Of a stretch of DNA of 12,875 bases, positions 12,789 through 12,875 are shown piece by piece (within the stretch, counting starts at the first letter, position 1; the number at the start of each line of letters is the position of its first letter). Both the position numbers and the translations under genes were made by a program. The notes beneath the pieces are model-generated. The model was not told the origin of the DNA. It saw only the letters and a program-made list of their open reading frames with translations, and made no database searches. This DNA comes from an uncultured Clostridia bacterium (lineage in GTDB: Bacteria > Bacillota > Clostridia > Oscillospirales > Ruminococcaceae): NCBI GenBank assembly GCA_946535685.1, contig CAMNDR010000004.1, positions 1 through 12,875 of the forward strand, in the 5' to 3' direction.

Positions 12789-12871
12789 TTTGTCGGCTTG
12801 CGCCGACTTAGGAGGGGCTGCTCGCCCCTCCTAAACCACCCTCGGCAGGACTATGCAGCCCTGCACCCGCA
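12789..12871 (-). repeat. Structured dispersed repeat, copy D (short form)
   Basis: Short version of the family, at the window edge. Stem 1 is GTCGGC-TTGC-GCCGAC (12792-12807); stem 2 is a perfect 11-bp TTAGGAGGGGC/GCCCCTCCTAA (12808-12834) with a 5-nt loop; stem 3 is GCAGG-A-CT-ATGC-AG-C-CCTGC (12845-12864), then ACCCGCA. It lies downstream of the sseB terminator; the gene on its other side is outside the window. Confidence 0.85.
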
Positions 12872-12875
12872 GATT

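Noticed and set aside
1656..12871. Insertion sequence or transposon ends
   Set aside because: The four repeats lack terminal inverted repeats and I see no target-site duplications or transposase gene in the window; a MITE origin is not excluded.

Overview
The window looks like a chromosomal segment of a Gram-positive gut or rumen Clostridia, most likely Oscillospiraceae and Ruminococcus-like. The reasons are: (i) a BspA-type leucine-rich-repeat protein with the 'DPFVVVN-ILIDG' linker that I associate with ruminococci; (ii) the gene order M50 protease - scpA - scpB - DUF2953 - ytfJ/gerW - dacF - rluB, common in Clostridia; (iii) strong AGGAGG ribosome-binding sites, A+T-rich -10 boxes in an otherwise G+C-rich sequence, and a MetA with the acetyl-CoA-type glutamate. 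The genus is inferred from protein style, not from any search.

Layout. 1-655 (+): the 3' end of an LRR surface protein, convergent with metA (713-1633, -) across a shared bidirectional terminator. 1856-5176 (-): three genes for the carboxyltransferase parts of a biotin-dependent enzyme, in the order 12S-like, biotin carrier, 5S-like. No biotin carboxylase and no membrane decarboxylase subunit lies beside them, so a transcarboxylase-like role is the simplest reading. 5291-10925 (-): a long probable operon starting at a good promoter (10958-10986). It runs through an M50 protease, ScpA, ScpB, a DUF2953 protein broken by an in-frame TAG, YtfJ/GerW, a PBP5-type D,D-carboxypeptidase, RluB and a small uncharacterised protein, mixing chromosome segregation, sporulation-type and cell-wall genes. 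11120-12661 (+): divergent rpmB (L28) with its own promoter, a non-coding stretch with two near-identical 105-bp direct repeats, then an SseB-family gene with its own promoter, a hairpin plus T-run leader and a TTG start.

The least explained feature is a family of four dispersed, same-orientation structured repeats (1656-1789, 3316-3401, 6435-6570, 12789-12871). Each has three hairpins, with compensatory changes and G-U pairs that point to folding as RNA on the minus strand. Three copies lie 21-44 nt upstream of minus-strand start codons, and one supplies the last 13 codons and the stop of the carboxypeptidase gene. Two copies carry an extra apical arm that is identical in both. The 105-bp tandem pair near rpmB is a second, unrelated structured repeat. 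No tRNA, rRNA, CRISPR array or transposase was seen.
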